From: an uncultured Pseudomonadota bacterium
GTDB lineage: Bacteria > Lernaellota > Lernaellaia > Lernaellales > Lernaellaceae
Direction: 5' to 3'
Assembly: GCA_937967875.1 (NCBI GenBank)
Contig: CALBTQ010000405.1
Coordinates: 1-14,219 of the forward strand
DNA: 14,219 bases
The notes under the pieces: generated by a model
Database searches by the model: none
What the model was told of the DNA's origin: nothing
The model's input: the letters and a program-made list of their open reading frames with translations, nothing else
Translations under genes and position numbers: made by a program
Shown: one piece after another, positions 6,954 through 14,219 of the stretch
How the letters are laid out: the number at the start of each line of letters is the position of its first letter
Numbering within the stretch: position 1 is the first letter of the stretch

Positions 6954-8897
6954 ATGGGAGATTGGCTGTTTCTGATTCCGCTGCTGCCGCTGATCGGCGT
7001 GATCCTCAACGGCCTGGTCAGCGTCAAATTGTGGCCGAACAACGAAAAGCTGACCGGCGTGATCGGCTCGCTCACCGTGCTGGGCAGTTTCCTGCTGGGC
7101 CTGTTCGCTTTCTTCGAATTGCTGGGCCTGCCGCCCGAATCGCGGCGGCTGGTCAACGAGCTGTACACCTGGATCGCCGCCGGTCCGCTGGAAGTGAAAT
7201 TCTCCTTCGCCTTCGATCAACTCTCCGCGGTGATGGTGCTGGTCGTGAGCGGCGTGGGCTTTTTGATTCACGTGTACTCGATCGGTTACATGCACGGCGA
7301 CCGGGGCTTCCGCCGGTTCTTCACGTACATGAACCTATTCGTGTTCGCGATGTTGTTGCTGGTGCTCGGCGACAGCTTCCTGCTGATGTTCATCGGTTGG
7401 GAGGGCGTCGGGCTTTGTTCCTATCTGCTGATCGGCTACTTCTACGAGAAAAAGAGCGCGGCCGACGCCGGCAAGAAAGCCTTCGTCGTCAATCGCATCG
7501 GCGACTTCGGCTTTTTGCTGGCGATGTTTTTGGTTTTCTACAACTTCGGCACGCTGGAATTCGAGGGCGTCGCCAAGCAGGCGGCCACCGCCGGCACGGG
7601 CGTGATCCTGACGATCTGCCTGCTGCTGTTCCTGGGCGCGACCGGCAAGAGCGCGCAGATCCCGCTGTACTTCTGGTTGCCCGACGCGATGGAAGGTCCG
7701 ACCCCGGTCAGCGCGTTGATCCACGCCGCGACGATGGTCACCGCCGGCGTCTATATGATCGCCCGCGCGCATTTCCTGTTCGACCTCGCGCCGCTGGCGC
7801 AGGCGGTGGTCGTCACCGTCGGCTGCCTGACGGCCTTTTACGCCGCGACGATCGCCTTCGCGCAGCGCGACATCAAGCGCATCCTGGCCTACTCGACGAT
7901 CAGCCAGCTCGGCTACATGTTCGTGGGCGTGGGCATCGGCGCGTACGCGGCCGGCGTGTTCCACTTGATGACCCACGCGTTCTTCAAGGCGCTGCTGTTC
8001 CTCGGCGCGGGCTCGGTGATGCACGCGCTGCAGGGCGAGCTGGACGTTTACAAAATGGGCGGGCTGAAAAAGTACATGCCCGCGACCTTCTGGACGTTCC
8101 TCATCGCCACGCTGGCCATCAGCGGCCTGCCGCCGCTGTCCGGCTTTTTCTCGAAGGACGAAATTCTGTGGAAGGCTTTCTCCACGCATCTGGCCGGCGT
8201 GCCGACTGCGTGGAACGTCGCCATCTACGGCTTGGGCCTGCTCACCGCCGGCATGACCGCCTTCTACATGTTCCGCGCCGTGTTCCTCGCCTTCTTCGGC
8301 GAAAGCCGCATGGACCCCCACGTCGAGGAACACGTGCATGAAAGCCCCAAAACGATGACCCTGCCGTTGCTGATTCTGGCGCTGCTGAGCGTCGGCGGCG
8401 GGTTGATCGGCATTCCGCACGTCCTGGGCGGCGGCGCGCATTTCGAAAAATGGCTCGAACCGCTGGTGGCTCACGGCGCGCACGGCGGTGCCCATCACGC
8501 GCCGGCGTCGCTGGAGATGGGCCTGATGATCGCCTCGGTGAGCGTGGCCGCGCTGGGCATCTTCCTGGCCTGGCTGTTCTATCGCAAGAAGACCGAGGCG
8601 CCCGCCGACTTCGTGGCGCGGCATCCCAAGCTGCACCGCACGGTGTTCAATAAGTATTACGTCGACGAGTTCAACGAACGGGCCGTGATCAATCCGCTCA
8701 AGCGCGTGTCGACCAACTTCCTGTGGGGGTTCGTCGACACCTGGATCATCGACGGCGCGGTCAACGGCACGGCCTGGTTGGCCAAGGCCGGCGGGCGGAC
8801 GTTCGTCAGGCTGCAAAACGGCCGCGTGTACGGCTACGCGCTGACGATTCTGCTCGGCGCGGTGCTGGTCGTCGGCCTCGTCCTGTTGCGTGGATAA
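6954..8897 (+). CDS. nuoL: NADH-quinone oxidoreductase subunit L (antiporter-like)
   Basis: Distal antiporter-like proton-pumping subunit, ending in the long lateral helix that spans the membrane arm. The 647-aa product has the Mrp-type core with FIGWEGVGLCSYLL (Glu150, equivalent to the channel Glu of helix 5), NRIGDFGF (Arg181, Asp184), GATGKSAQIPLYFWLPDAM (Lys232) and HAATMVTAGVYM. The C-terminal part (about 530-647) includes KYYVDEFNERAVINP and a final hydrophobic helix, as in full-length NuoL. A His-rich loop at about 492-520 is within family variation. ATG at 6954 follows GGGAG by six bases; more upstream in-frame sequence would overlap nuoK and is rejected. Confidence 0.97.
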   Translation: MGDWLFLIPLLPLIGVILNGLVSVKLWPNNEKLTGVIGSLTVLGSFLLGLFAFFELLGLPPESRRLVNELYTWIAAGPLEVKFSFAFDQLSAVMVLVVSGVGFLIHVYSIGYMHGDRGFRRFFTYMNLFVFAMLLLVLGDSFLLMFIGWEGVGLCSYLLIGYFYEKKSAADAGKKAFVVNRIGDFGFLLAMFLVFYNFGTLEFEGVAKQAATAGTGVILTICLLLFLGATGKSAQIPLYFWLPDAMEGPTPVSALIHAATMVTAGVYMIARAHFLFDLAPLAQAVVVTVGCLTAFYAATIAFAQRDIKRILAYSTISQLGYMFVGVGIGAYAAGVFHLMTHAFFKALLFLGAGSVMHALQGELDVYKMGGLKKYMPATFWTFLIATLAISGLPPLSGFFSKDEILWKAFSTHLAGVPTAWNVAIYGLGLLTAGMTAFYMFRAVFLAFFGESRMDPHVEEHVHESPKTMTLPLLILALLSVGGGLIGIPHVLGGGAHFEKWLEPLVAHGAHGGAHHAPASLEMGLMIASVSVAALGIFLAWLFYRKKTEAPADFVARHPKLHRTVFNKYYVDEFNERAVINPLKRVSTNFLWGFVDTWIIDGAVNGTAWLAKAGGRTFVRLQNGRVYGYALTILLGAVLVVGLVLLRG

Positions 8898-8918
8898 ACC
8901 GAGAGGGGAAACGCTCCG

Positions 8919-10475
8919 ATGTCGTTTCGATTGATTAGTCTGGTGATTTTTCTGCCGGCGATTTTCGCGGGGCTGCTGTTGTTTGTGCCGCGCGACAAGG
9001 AGGAACTGCTGCGGCGGCTGGCGCTGATCGGTTCGCTGATCGTGTTCGCGCTCAGCCTGCCGTTGTACTTCCTCTACAAGCCCGCGACCGCGCTGTGGCT
9101 GCTGGAAAAGCCGATCGAGTGGATTCCCGCGTGGGGCGTGCGCTACGCGGTGGGCGTGGACGGCATCAGCCTGTTTTTGGTGCTGCTGACGACCTTCCTC
9201 ACGCCGCTGTGCATCCTGGCCTCGTGGCGTTACATCACCGATCGCGTCAAAGCCTACCTGGTCAGCTTCCTGCTGCTGGAAGCGGCGATGATCGGCACCT
9301 TCTGCGCGTTGGACGTGTTCATCTTCTATCTGTTCTGGGAAACGATGCTCGTGCCGATGTATCTGATCATCGGCGTCTGGGGCGGGCCGCGCCGCATTTA
9401 CGCCGCGGTGAAATTTTTCCTGTACACCATGGTCGGCTCGGTGCTCATGCTCGTGGCGATCATGGTCACCTACTTCCAGTTGCCCGCCGCCGAGCGCGGC
9501 TTCGACCTGTTCAACTGGTACCAGGCGGGCGTGGCGCCGCATTTGCAGATCTGGTGCTTCCTCGCCTTCGCGCTGGCCTTCGCAATCAAAGTGCCGATGT
9601 TCCCCTTCCACACCTGGCTGCCCGACGCGCACGTCGAGGCGCCCACCGCCGGATCGGTGATCCTCGCCGGCGTGTTGCTGAAGATGGGCACCTACGGCTT
9701 CGTCCGTTTCGCCATGCCGTTGTATCCGGAAGCGGCGCGCACGCTGGCCCCGCTGCTGGCGGCGCTGGCGGTGATCGGCATCGTCTACGGCGCGCTGGTC
9801 GCCATGGTGCAAAAGGACGTGAAAAAACTCGTCGCCTACAGCTCGGTCAGCCACCTGGGCTTCGTCATGCTCGGCCTGTTCGCCTTCAACGCGCAGGGCG
9901 CGGCGGGCGGCGTGTTGCAGATGGTCAACCACGGGTTGTCCACCGGCGCGCTCTTCCTTCTGGTCGGCGTGCTCTACGAGCGCCGGCACACCCGGATGAT
10001 CGCCGATTTCGGCGGCATCGCCCGCGTGATGCCCGCCTTCGCGACGATCTTCATGATCACCACGCTTTCCTCGGTCGGCCTGCCGGGCACCAACGGCTTC
10101 ATCGGCGAGTTCCTCGTGCTCCTGGGCGCGTTCGAACATCACCGCGTGCTGACCGTCGTGGCCACCAGCGGGGTGATTCTCGCCGCGTGCTACATGCTCT
10201 GGATGGTGCAGCGGGTTTTCTTCGGCGCGGTCAAGCACGAGGCGAATCGAAATCTGCCCGACCTGAACAAGCGCGAGTGGGCGTACCTGCTGCCGATCAT
10301 GGTGTTCATTTTCTGGATCGGCTTCTACCCGCAGACGTTCCTGCGCAAGATGGAGCCGAGCATCGATCACTGGCTGACGCAAATGAATTTCACCGCGACC
10401 GCGCAGGTCGAAAGCGCGCTGCCTTCCGCAGCGGAGCGCGAGATCGGCGCCGGTCCGGATTTCGTCGTCGAGTAG
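8919..10475 (+). CDS. nuoM: NADH-quinone oxidoreductase subunit M (antiporter-like)
   Basis: Middle antiporter-like proton-pumping subunit. The 518-aa product has about fourteen hydrophobic segments. Channel residues by family pattern are Glu141 (FWETMLVPMYLI), Lys225 (FAIKVPMFPFHTWLPDAHVE) and Lys256 (GVLLKMGTYG); SSVSHLGFVMLG is also typical. The starting ATG at 8919 has GAGAGGGG about ten bases upstream and lies 21 nt after nuoL. The C-terminus (about 488-518) is polar and variable. It ends 13 nt before nuoN. Confidence 0.97.
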   Translation: MSFRLISLVIFLPAIFAGLLLFVPRDKEELLRRLALIGSLIVFALSLPLYFLYKPATALWLLEKPIEWIPAWGVRYAVGVDGISLFLVLLTTFLTPLCILASWRYITDRVKAYLVSFLLLEAAMIGTFCALDVFIFYLFWETMLVPMYLIIGVWGGPRRIYAAVKFFLYTMVGSVLMLVAIMVTYFQLPAAERGFDLFNWYQAGVAPHLQIWCFLAFALAFAIKVPMFPFHTWLPDAHVEAPTAGSVILAGVLLKMGTYGFVRFAMPLYPEAARTLAPLLAALAVIGIVYGALVAMVQKDVKKLVAYSSVSHLGFVMLGLFAFNAQGAAGGVLQMVNHGLSTGALFLLVGVLYERRHTRMIADFGGIARVMPAFATIFMITTLSSVGLPGTNGFIGEFLVLLGAFEHHRVLTVVATSGVILAACYMLWMVQRVFFGAVKHEANRNLPDLNKREWAYLLPIMVFIFWIGFYPQTFLRKMEPSIDHWLTQMNFTATAQVESALPSAAEREIGAGPDFVVE

Positions 10476-10488
10476 GAGGTTGCGCCCG

Positions 10489-11955
10489 ATGACCGACATG
10501 GCCTTCAACCTGTTTTCACCGCCGATCCTGATTCTCTACGGCATGGTCATGGTGCTGCTGGTCGAGATCCTCGCCCCGCGCCAGACGGCCCGTCAGGTGC
10601 GCCGCCTGTCGCCGACGCTCGCGCTGCTCACGCTGTTGATCACGCTGATCTTCATCACGCTGCGCTGGAACGGCGCGACCGCCGCCGAGGGCTTCTCCGG
10701 GATGATCGTGCTGGATCGCTTCGCGTTGTTTGCCATGGGCGTGCTGTGCACGGCCGGCGCGCTGAGCGTGCTGTCGGCGTGGAACTACCTGGTCGCGGTC
10801 GACGAGGACCACGGCGAATATTACGTGCTGCTGCTGGGCGCGGTGTTCGGCGGCATGGTCATGGTCGGCGCGGCCGACCTGCTGATGATCTTCATCGGGC
10901 TGGAGATCATGTCCATCAGCCTGTACGTGCTGTGCGGCTTCCTGCGCCGCCGCGACGAATCGGGCGAAAGCGCGCTGAAGTATTTCCTGCTGGGCGCGTT
11001 CGCGACCGGCTTTTTGCTCTACGGCGTCGCGCTGCTGTTCGGCGCGACCGGCTCGACGCACCTGGCCGACATCGCCGGCGCGCAAAAATCGACGCTGCTG
11101 CTGGCCGGCATGGCGTTGTTGCTGGTCGGCTTCGGCTTCAAGATCGCCGCGTTCCCCTTCCATGTGTGGACGCCCGACGTTTATCAGGGAGCGCCCGGAC
11201 CGGTCAGCGGCTTCATGGCCGCGGCGGTCAAAGCGGCCGCCTTCGCCACGCTGCTGCGCGTGCTGGTCGTCGCGCTCGAACCGCTGCGCGTCGAGTGGGC
11301 CTACGTGCTGTACTACATGGCCATCGCTACGATGGTTTTCGGCAACGTCGCCGCGCTGGTGCAGAATCACCTCAAACGGCTGTTGGCCTATTCGTCGATC
11401 GCCCACGCGGGCTACCTGTTGGTCGGCGTGGTCGCGATGATCCGCCAGGAGCAGGCCGGGGCGGGCGCGGTGTTGTTCTACCTGTTGGCCTACACGCTCA
11501 TGACCGTCGGAGCCTTCGCGATCGTCGCGCACCTGTCGCATCGCGCCGCCGACGCCGACTGCCTTGACGGCTATCGCGGTCTCGCCCGGCGGCATCCGTG
11601 GCTGGCCGCCTGCCTGACCATCTTCCTGGTTTCGCTCGCGGGCATTCCGCCGCTGATCGGCTTCCCCGGCAAGTTTGCGTTGTTCTCCGCCGCGGTGAAA
11701 GCCAACCTGATCGACCTGGTCGTCATCGGCGTGCTCACCAGCGCGCTGTCGGTTTACTACTACATCCGCGTGGTCTACCTGATGTACATGACCGAAGCGG
11801 CCGAAGGCGCGCCGGCTGTCGAAGCCTCCGCGCTCGATTGGCCCGGCCGGGTGGCGCTGGCGGTGACCGGCGTGCTAACCTTGCTGCTGGGCATCGCTCC
11901 GGGCCGCCTGCTGGAACTGGCGAGTCAGGGCGCGGCGATGCTGCTGGGTCTATAA
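10489..11955 (+). CDS. nuoN: NADH-quinone oxidoreductase subunit N (antiporter-like)
   Basis: Third antiporter-like proton-pumping subunit, next to NuoK. The 488-aa product has about fourteen hydrophobic segments and the family residues Glu139 (IGLEIMSISLYVL), Lys218 (GFKIAAFPFHVWTPDVYQGA) and Lys248 (AAAVKAAAF). ATG at 10489 was chosen because GGAGG (10475-10479) lies nine bases upstream. A TTG at 10480 directly follows the GGAGG and is too close; an ATG at 10498 is a less likely alternative. It is the last recognisable complex I gene, and no clear terminator follows it, so transcription may continue into the lipoprotein gene 44 nt away. Confidence 0.96.
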   Translation: MTDMAFNLFSPPILILYGMVMVLLVEILAPRQTARQVRRLSPTLALLTLLITLIFITLRWNGATAAEGFSGMIVLDRFALFAMGVLCTAGALSVLSAWNYLVAVDEDHGEYYVLLLGAVFGGMVMVGAADLLMIFIGLEIMSISLYVLCGFLRRRDESGESALKYFLLGAFATGFLLYGVALLFGATGSTHLADIAGAQKSTLLLAGMALLLVGFGFKIAAFPFHVWTPDVYQGAPGPVSGFMAAAVKAAAFATLLRVLVVALEPLRVEWAYVLYYMAIATMVFGNVAALVQNHLKRLLAYSSIAHAGYLLVGVVAMIRQEQAGAGAVLFYLLAYTLMTVGAFAIVAHLSHRAADADCLDGYRGLARRHPWLAACLTIFLVSLAGIPPLIGFPGKFALFSAAVKANLIDLVVIGVLTSALSVYYYIRVVYLMYMTEAAEGAPAVEASALDWPGRVALAVTGVLTLLLGIAPGRLLELASQGAAMLLGL

Positions 11956-11999
11956 GCGTTCGCCGATTTACGCGACATTTTTTCGGGGAGGGAAGATTC

Positions 12000-12587
<588 letters not shown>

Positions 12588-12607
12588 CGTATAACGACGG
12601 CCACACC

Positions 12608-12634
12608 AAAGGGCGTCGCGAGGACGCCCTTTTT
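12608..12634 (+). terminator. Intrinsic terminator after the lipoprotein gene
   Basis: A perfect 10-bp stem (AAAGGGCGTC, 12608-12617; GACGCCCTTT, 12623-12632) with loop GCGAG and a T run to 12634. It lies 20 nt after the lipoprotein stop codon and probably ends the nuo-lipoprotein transcript. It is only 32 nt from the next start codon. Confidence 0.85.
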
Positions 12635-12666
12635 GTCGGAGGTGAAACGAAAAGGGGGATGACTAC

Positions 12667-13773
12667 ATGGCCTGGAAAATGGGTGAAGACATGATTTACC
12701 AACCGATTATTCCGAAAAAGATCCGCACCAAAAAGCGGCAGATCCTCAAGACGAAGATCCGCTCGCTGGCGCCGGAAAAAGGGATGAAAGTCTCTTCACT
12801 GGTCGAGGCCATGAAGGGCATGTCGATTCAGGCGCGCAACATCGGGCGCTGCGCGGAAGTGATCGACGGCATCTACACCGATAAAAAGCGGCCCACGGTG
12901 TTGTTGGGCCTGGCCGGTCCGCTGATTGCCGCGGGGCTGCGCAACGTCATTCGCGAACTGATCGCCGGCGGCTACGTCGACGCGGTCGTGTCGACCGGCG
13001 CGATTTTGTACCAGGACATTTACCAGGCGCGCGGCTTCGCGCACTACAAGGGTTCGCCCAACGCCGACGACGTGGAGTTGCGCGATCTGTACATCGACCG
13101 CATCTACGACACCTACGTCGACGAGGAAAAGTTCTGGGACACCGACATCTGGGTCGGCAAGCAGGCCGACAAGCTGGAGCGCCGAAACTATTCGAGCCGG
13201 CAGTTCCTGGATTTCATCGGCTCGGTGCTCACCGACGAAAATTCCATCGTGCGCACCTGCCACAAGTGCGGCGTGCCGATGTTCGCGCCCGCGCTCAACG
13301 ACAGCTCGATCGGCATCGGCCTGACCGAACACCGGCACCGCATGCATAAACTGGGGCAGGAGCCGATTCACATCGATTCGATCCAGGACAACTACGAGCT
13401 GACGCAGCTGGTCGTCAAATCGCGCAAGACCGCGGCGATCTATGTGGCCGGCGGCGTGCCGAAAAATTACATCAACGACGCGGTGGTCATGGGTTACATC
13501 TTCAAGCAGGAGCGCGGTCACGATTACGCGCTGCAGGTGACCACGGCGGTGACCGCCGACGGCGGCCTGAGTTCGAGCACGCTGGCCGAGGCGCAAAGCT
13601 GGGGCAAGGTCGACCGCAAGGCGCGCTACGCGATGGCCTGGGTCGAGCCCAGCGTCGCCTTGTCGCTGCTGGCCGCTTACGCCTTCGACAAATACCCCCG
13701 GCGCGAACCGCTCAAGCTGACCTGGGACGGCGAACTGCTGACTAAAATTCAGTACCCGAAAACGAAAAAGTAA
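12667..13773 (+). CDS. Deoxyhypusine synthase-family protein (possible homospermidine synthase)
   Basis: NAD-dependent aminobutyl-transferase family. Eukaryotic and archaeal members modify a lysine of eIF5A using spermidine. Bacteria lack eIF5A, and some bacterial homologues are known to make homospermidine from putrescine. The 368-aa product has the family core: SSLVEAMKGMSIQARNIGR (43-61), LLGLAGPLIAAGLRN (79-93), VDAVVSTGAILYQDIY (104-119), DRIYDTYVDEEKF (144-156), an AGGVPKNYI loop (261-269) and EAQSWGKV (308-315). Lys314 matches the catalytic lysine that forms the enzyme-substrate imine. ATG at 12667 follows AAGGGGG by nine bases; Met9 is an alternative. It is cytosolic. It sits alone between two terminators with no speA/speB-type partner visible, so the substrate cannot be settled from context. 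The basic N-terminal 30 residues are an extension of unknown role. Confidence 0.9.
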   Translation: MAWKMGEDMIYQPIIPKKIRTKKRQILKTKIRSLAPEKGMKVSSLVEAMKGMSIQARNIGRCAEVIDGIYTDKKRPTVLLGLAGPLIAAGLRNVIRELIAGGYVDAVVSTGAILYQDIYQARGFAHYKGSPNADDVELRDLYIDRIYDTYVDEEKFWDTDIWVGKQADKLERRNYSSRQFLDFIGSVLTDENSIVRTCHKCGVPMFAPALNDSSIGIGLTEHRHRMHKLGQEPIHIDSIQDNYELTQLVVKSRKTAAIYVAGGVPKNYINDAVVMGYIFKQERGHDYALQVTTAVTADGGLSSSTLAEAQSWGKVDRKARYAMAWVEPSVALSLLAAYAFDKYPRREPLKLTWDGELLTKIQYPKTKK

Positions 13774-13797
13774 TTCGATCCTTGATCGGGATAAACG

Positions 13798-13827
13798 AGG
13801 TCGTCCTTCGCGGACGACCTTTTTTTT
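13798..13827 (+). terminator. Intrinsic terminator after the deoxyhypusine synthase-family gene
   Basis: A perfect 9-bp stem (AGGTCGTCC, 13798-13806; GGACGACCT, 13812-13820) with loop TTCGC and a run of eight T (13820-13827). It lies 24 nt after the stop codon. A strong Rho-independent signal. Confidence 0.9.
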
Positions 13828-13849
13828 GTCGTCGCGTTGCGTGTATAAA
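13822..13849 (+). promoter_or_regulatory. Possible promoter of the CNNM-domain gene
   Basis: TATAAA (13844-13849, 5 of 6 matches to TATAAT) lies 39 nt before the start codon. No good -35 box is present; the T-rich terminator tail (from about 13822) sits at the right distance. Weak prediction based mainly on the -10 box. Confidence 0.3.
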
Positions 13850-13887
13850 CAAAAGAGATAACCGTTTCCCTCAACCCGGAGTCGATG

Positions 13888-14173
13888 ATGTTGACGATCG
13901 TGGCCGTCGTGTTGCTGATGCTGGCCGTATCCTTTTTCTGTTCGCTGGGCGAAGCCGCGTTGTATGCCGTGCCGCCGGCGCGCGTCGAAGCCTTGCGCGC
14001 GCAGGGCTCGTCGTCGGGCGCGCGCCTGTCGCATTTACGCGACCGCATCGAGCAGCCGATCACGGCGATTCTGTTTTTGAACACCTTCGCCAACACGATG
14101 GGCGCGGCGATCGCCGGCGCGCTGGTCGGCGCCTTGTTCAACCCGGATTACGTGTTGCCGTTCTCCGCCGTTC
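13888..14173 (+). CDS. CNNM/DUF21 transmembrane-domain protein, 5' fragment
   Basis: Only the first 95 complete codons are genomic; the gene runs off the contig end. Residues 1-20 are a hydrophobic helix leading into FFCSLGEAALYAVPPARVEAL (about 16-36) and then the TAILFLNTFANTMGAAIAGALV helix (about 59-80). This is the pattern of the CNNM (DUF21) domain of the CorC/HlyC and CNNM ion-transport-associated family: a small residue-rich first helix ending in S-x-x-E-x-A-L, followed by an N-T-x-x-N-x-helix. Full-length members usually continue with more helices and often CBS and CorC-type domains, which cannot be seen here. ATG at 13888 is preferred to ATG at 13885 because GGAG (13878-13881) is then six bases away. 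From base 14174 the open frame reads adapter (QIGRASCRERV), which is not part of the protein. Confidence 0.8.
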
Positions 14174-14219
14174 AGATCGGAAGAGCGTCGTGTAGGGAAA
14201 GAGTGTAGATCTCGGTGGT
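14174..14219 (+). other. Illumina P5-side library adapter (artefact)
   Basis: All 46 bases match the reverse complement of the TruSeq universal adapter, beginning AGATCGGAAGAGCGTCGTGT and ending at CTCGGTGGT. No second index is inserted, consistent with a single-index library. Not genomic. Confidence 0.98.

Noticed and set aside
7335..10508. Very long antisense open frame (1057 codons) opposite nuoL and nuoM
   Set aside because: The product is almost only His, Gln, Arg, Glu, Asp and Ala with no domain. This is what the reverse strand of GC-rich membrane-protein codons (CTG, GTG, ATC) gives. The plus-strand nuo genes explain the region.
11960..11983. Possible terminator between nuoN and the lipoprotein gene
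   Set aside because: A T6 run is present, but the preceding stem (TCGC / GCGA, 8-nt loop) is only 4 bp, too weak to call.

Overview
This is a GC-rich bacterial contig of about 14.1 kb, flanked at both ends by Illumina adapter sequence (1-45 and 14174-14219). True genomic sequence is therefore about 46-14173. The organism looks like a Gram-negative (diderm) bacterium. It has a complete set of complex I membrane and connecting subunits, an exported lipoprotein whose residue after the lipid cysteine is Ser (outer-membrane-type by E. coli rules), and Sec/TM-type small membrane proteins. The Asp-run, Cys-rich lipoprotein and the bacterial deoxyhypusine synthase-family gene suggest a deltaproteobacteria-like lineage or an uncultured candidate phylum. 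That placement is inference and was not tested.

Layout. 90-1152 (minus strand): two small uncharacterised membrane proteins, probably one transcription unit. 1153-1420: divergent intergenic region with a strong sigma70-type promoter (TTGACA, 16 bp, TAATAT) reading right. 1421-11955 (plus strand): a tightly packed complex I operon in the order nuoA-B-C-D-[GHKL ATPase]-H-I-J-K-L-M-N, with gaps from -10 to +39 nt. The NADH-oxidising module genes nuoE, nuoF and nuoG are missing from their usual place between nuoD and nuoH. A small stand-alone GHKL (histidine-kinase-type) ATPase gene occupies that place. 12000-12587: a probable lipoprotein with 40 Asp residues in three blocks, followed by four Cys-rich helical repeats; it lies 44 nt after nuoN and is followed by a clear intrinsic terminator. 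12667-13773: a deoxyhypusine synthase-family enzyme (possibly a homospermidine synthase), followed by a second intrinsic terminator. 13888-14173: the 5' end of a CNNM/DUF21 membrane protein, cut off by the contig end and running into adapter.

How the genes work together. NuoB, C, D and I form the quinone-reducing connecting module, carrying N2 and the two NuoI 4Fe-4S clusters. NuoA, H, J, K, L, M and N form the proton-pumping membrane arm. With no E/F/G here, the 11 subunits either take electrons from another donor (ferredoxin or another soluble module) or receive an NADH module encoded elsewhere. The ATPase between nuoD and nuoH belongs, by remembered resemblance, to a family seen beside NuoE/NuoF-like subunits of soluble hydrogenase operons. 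This makes it the most interesting lead in the window, together with the Asp-run/Cys-helix lipoprotein that may share the nuo transcript.
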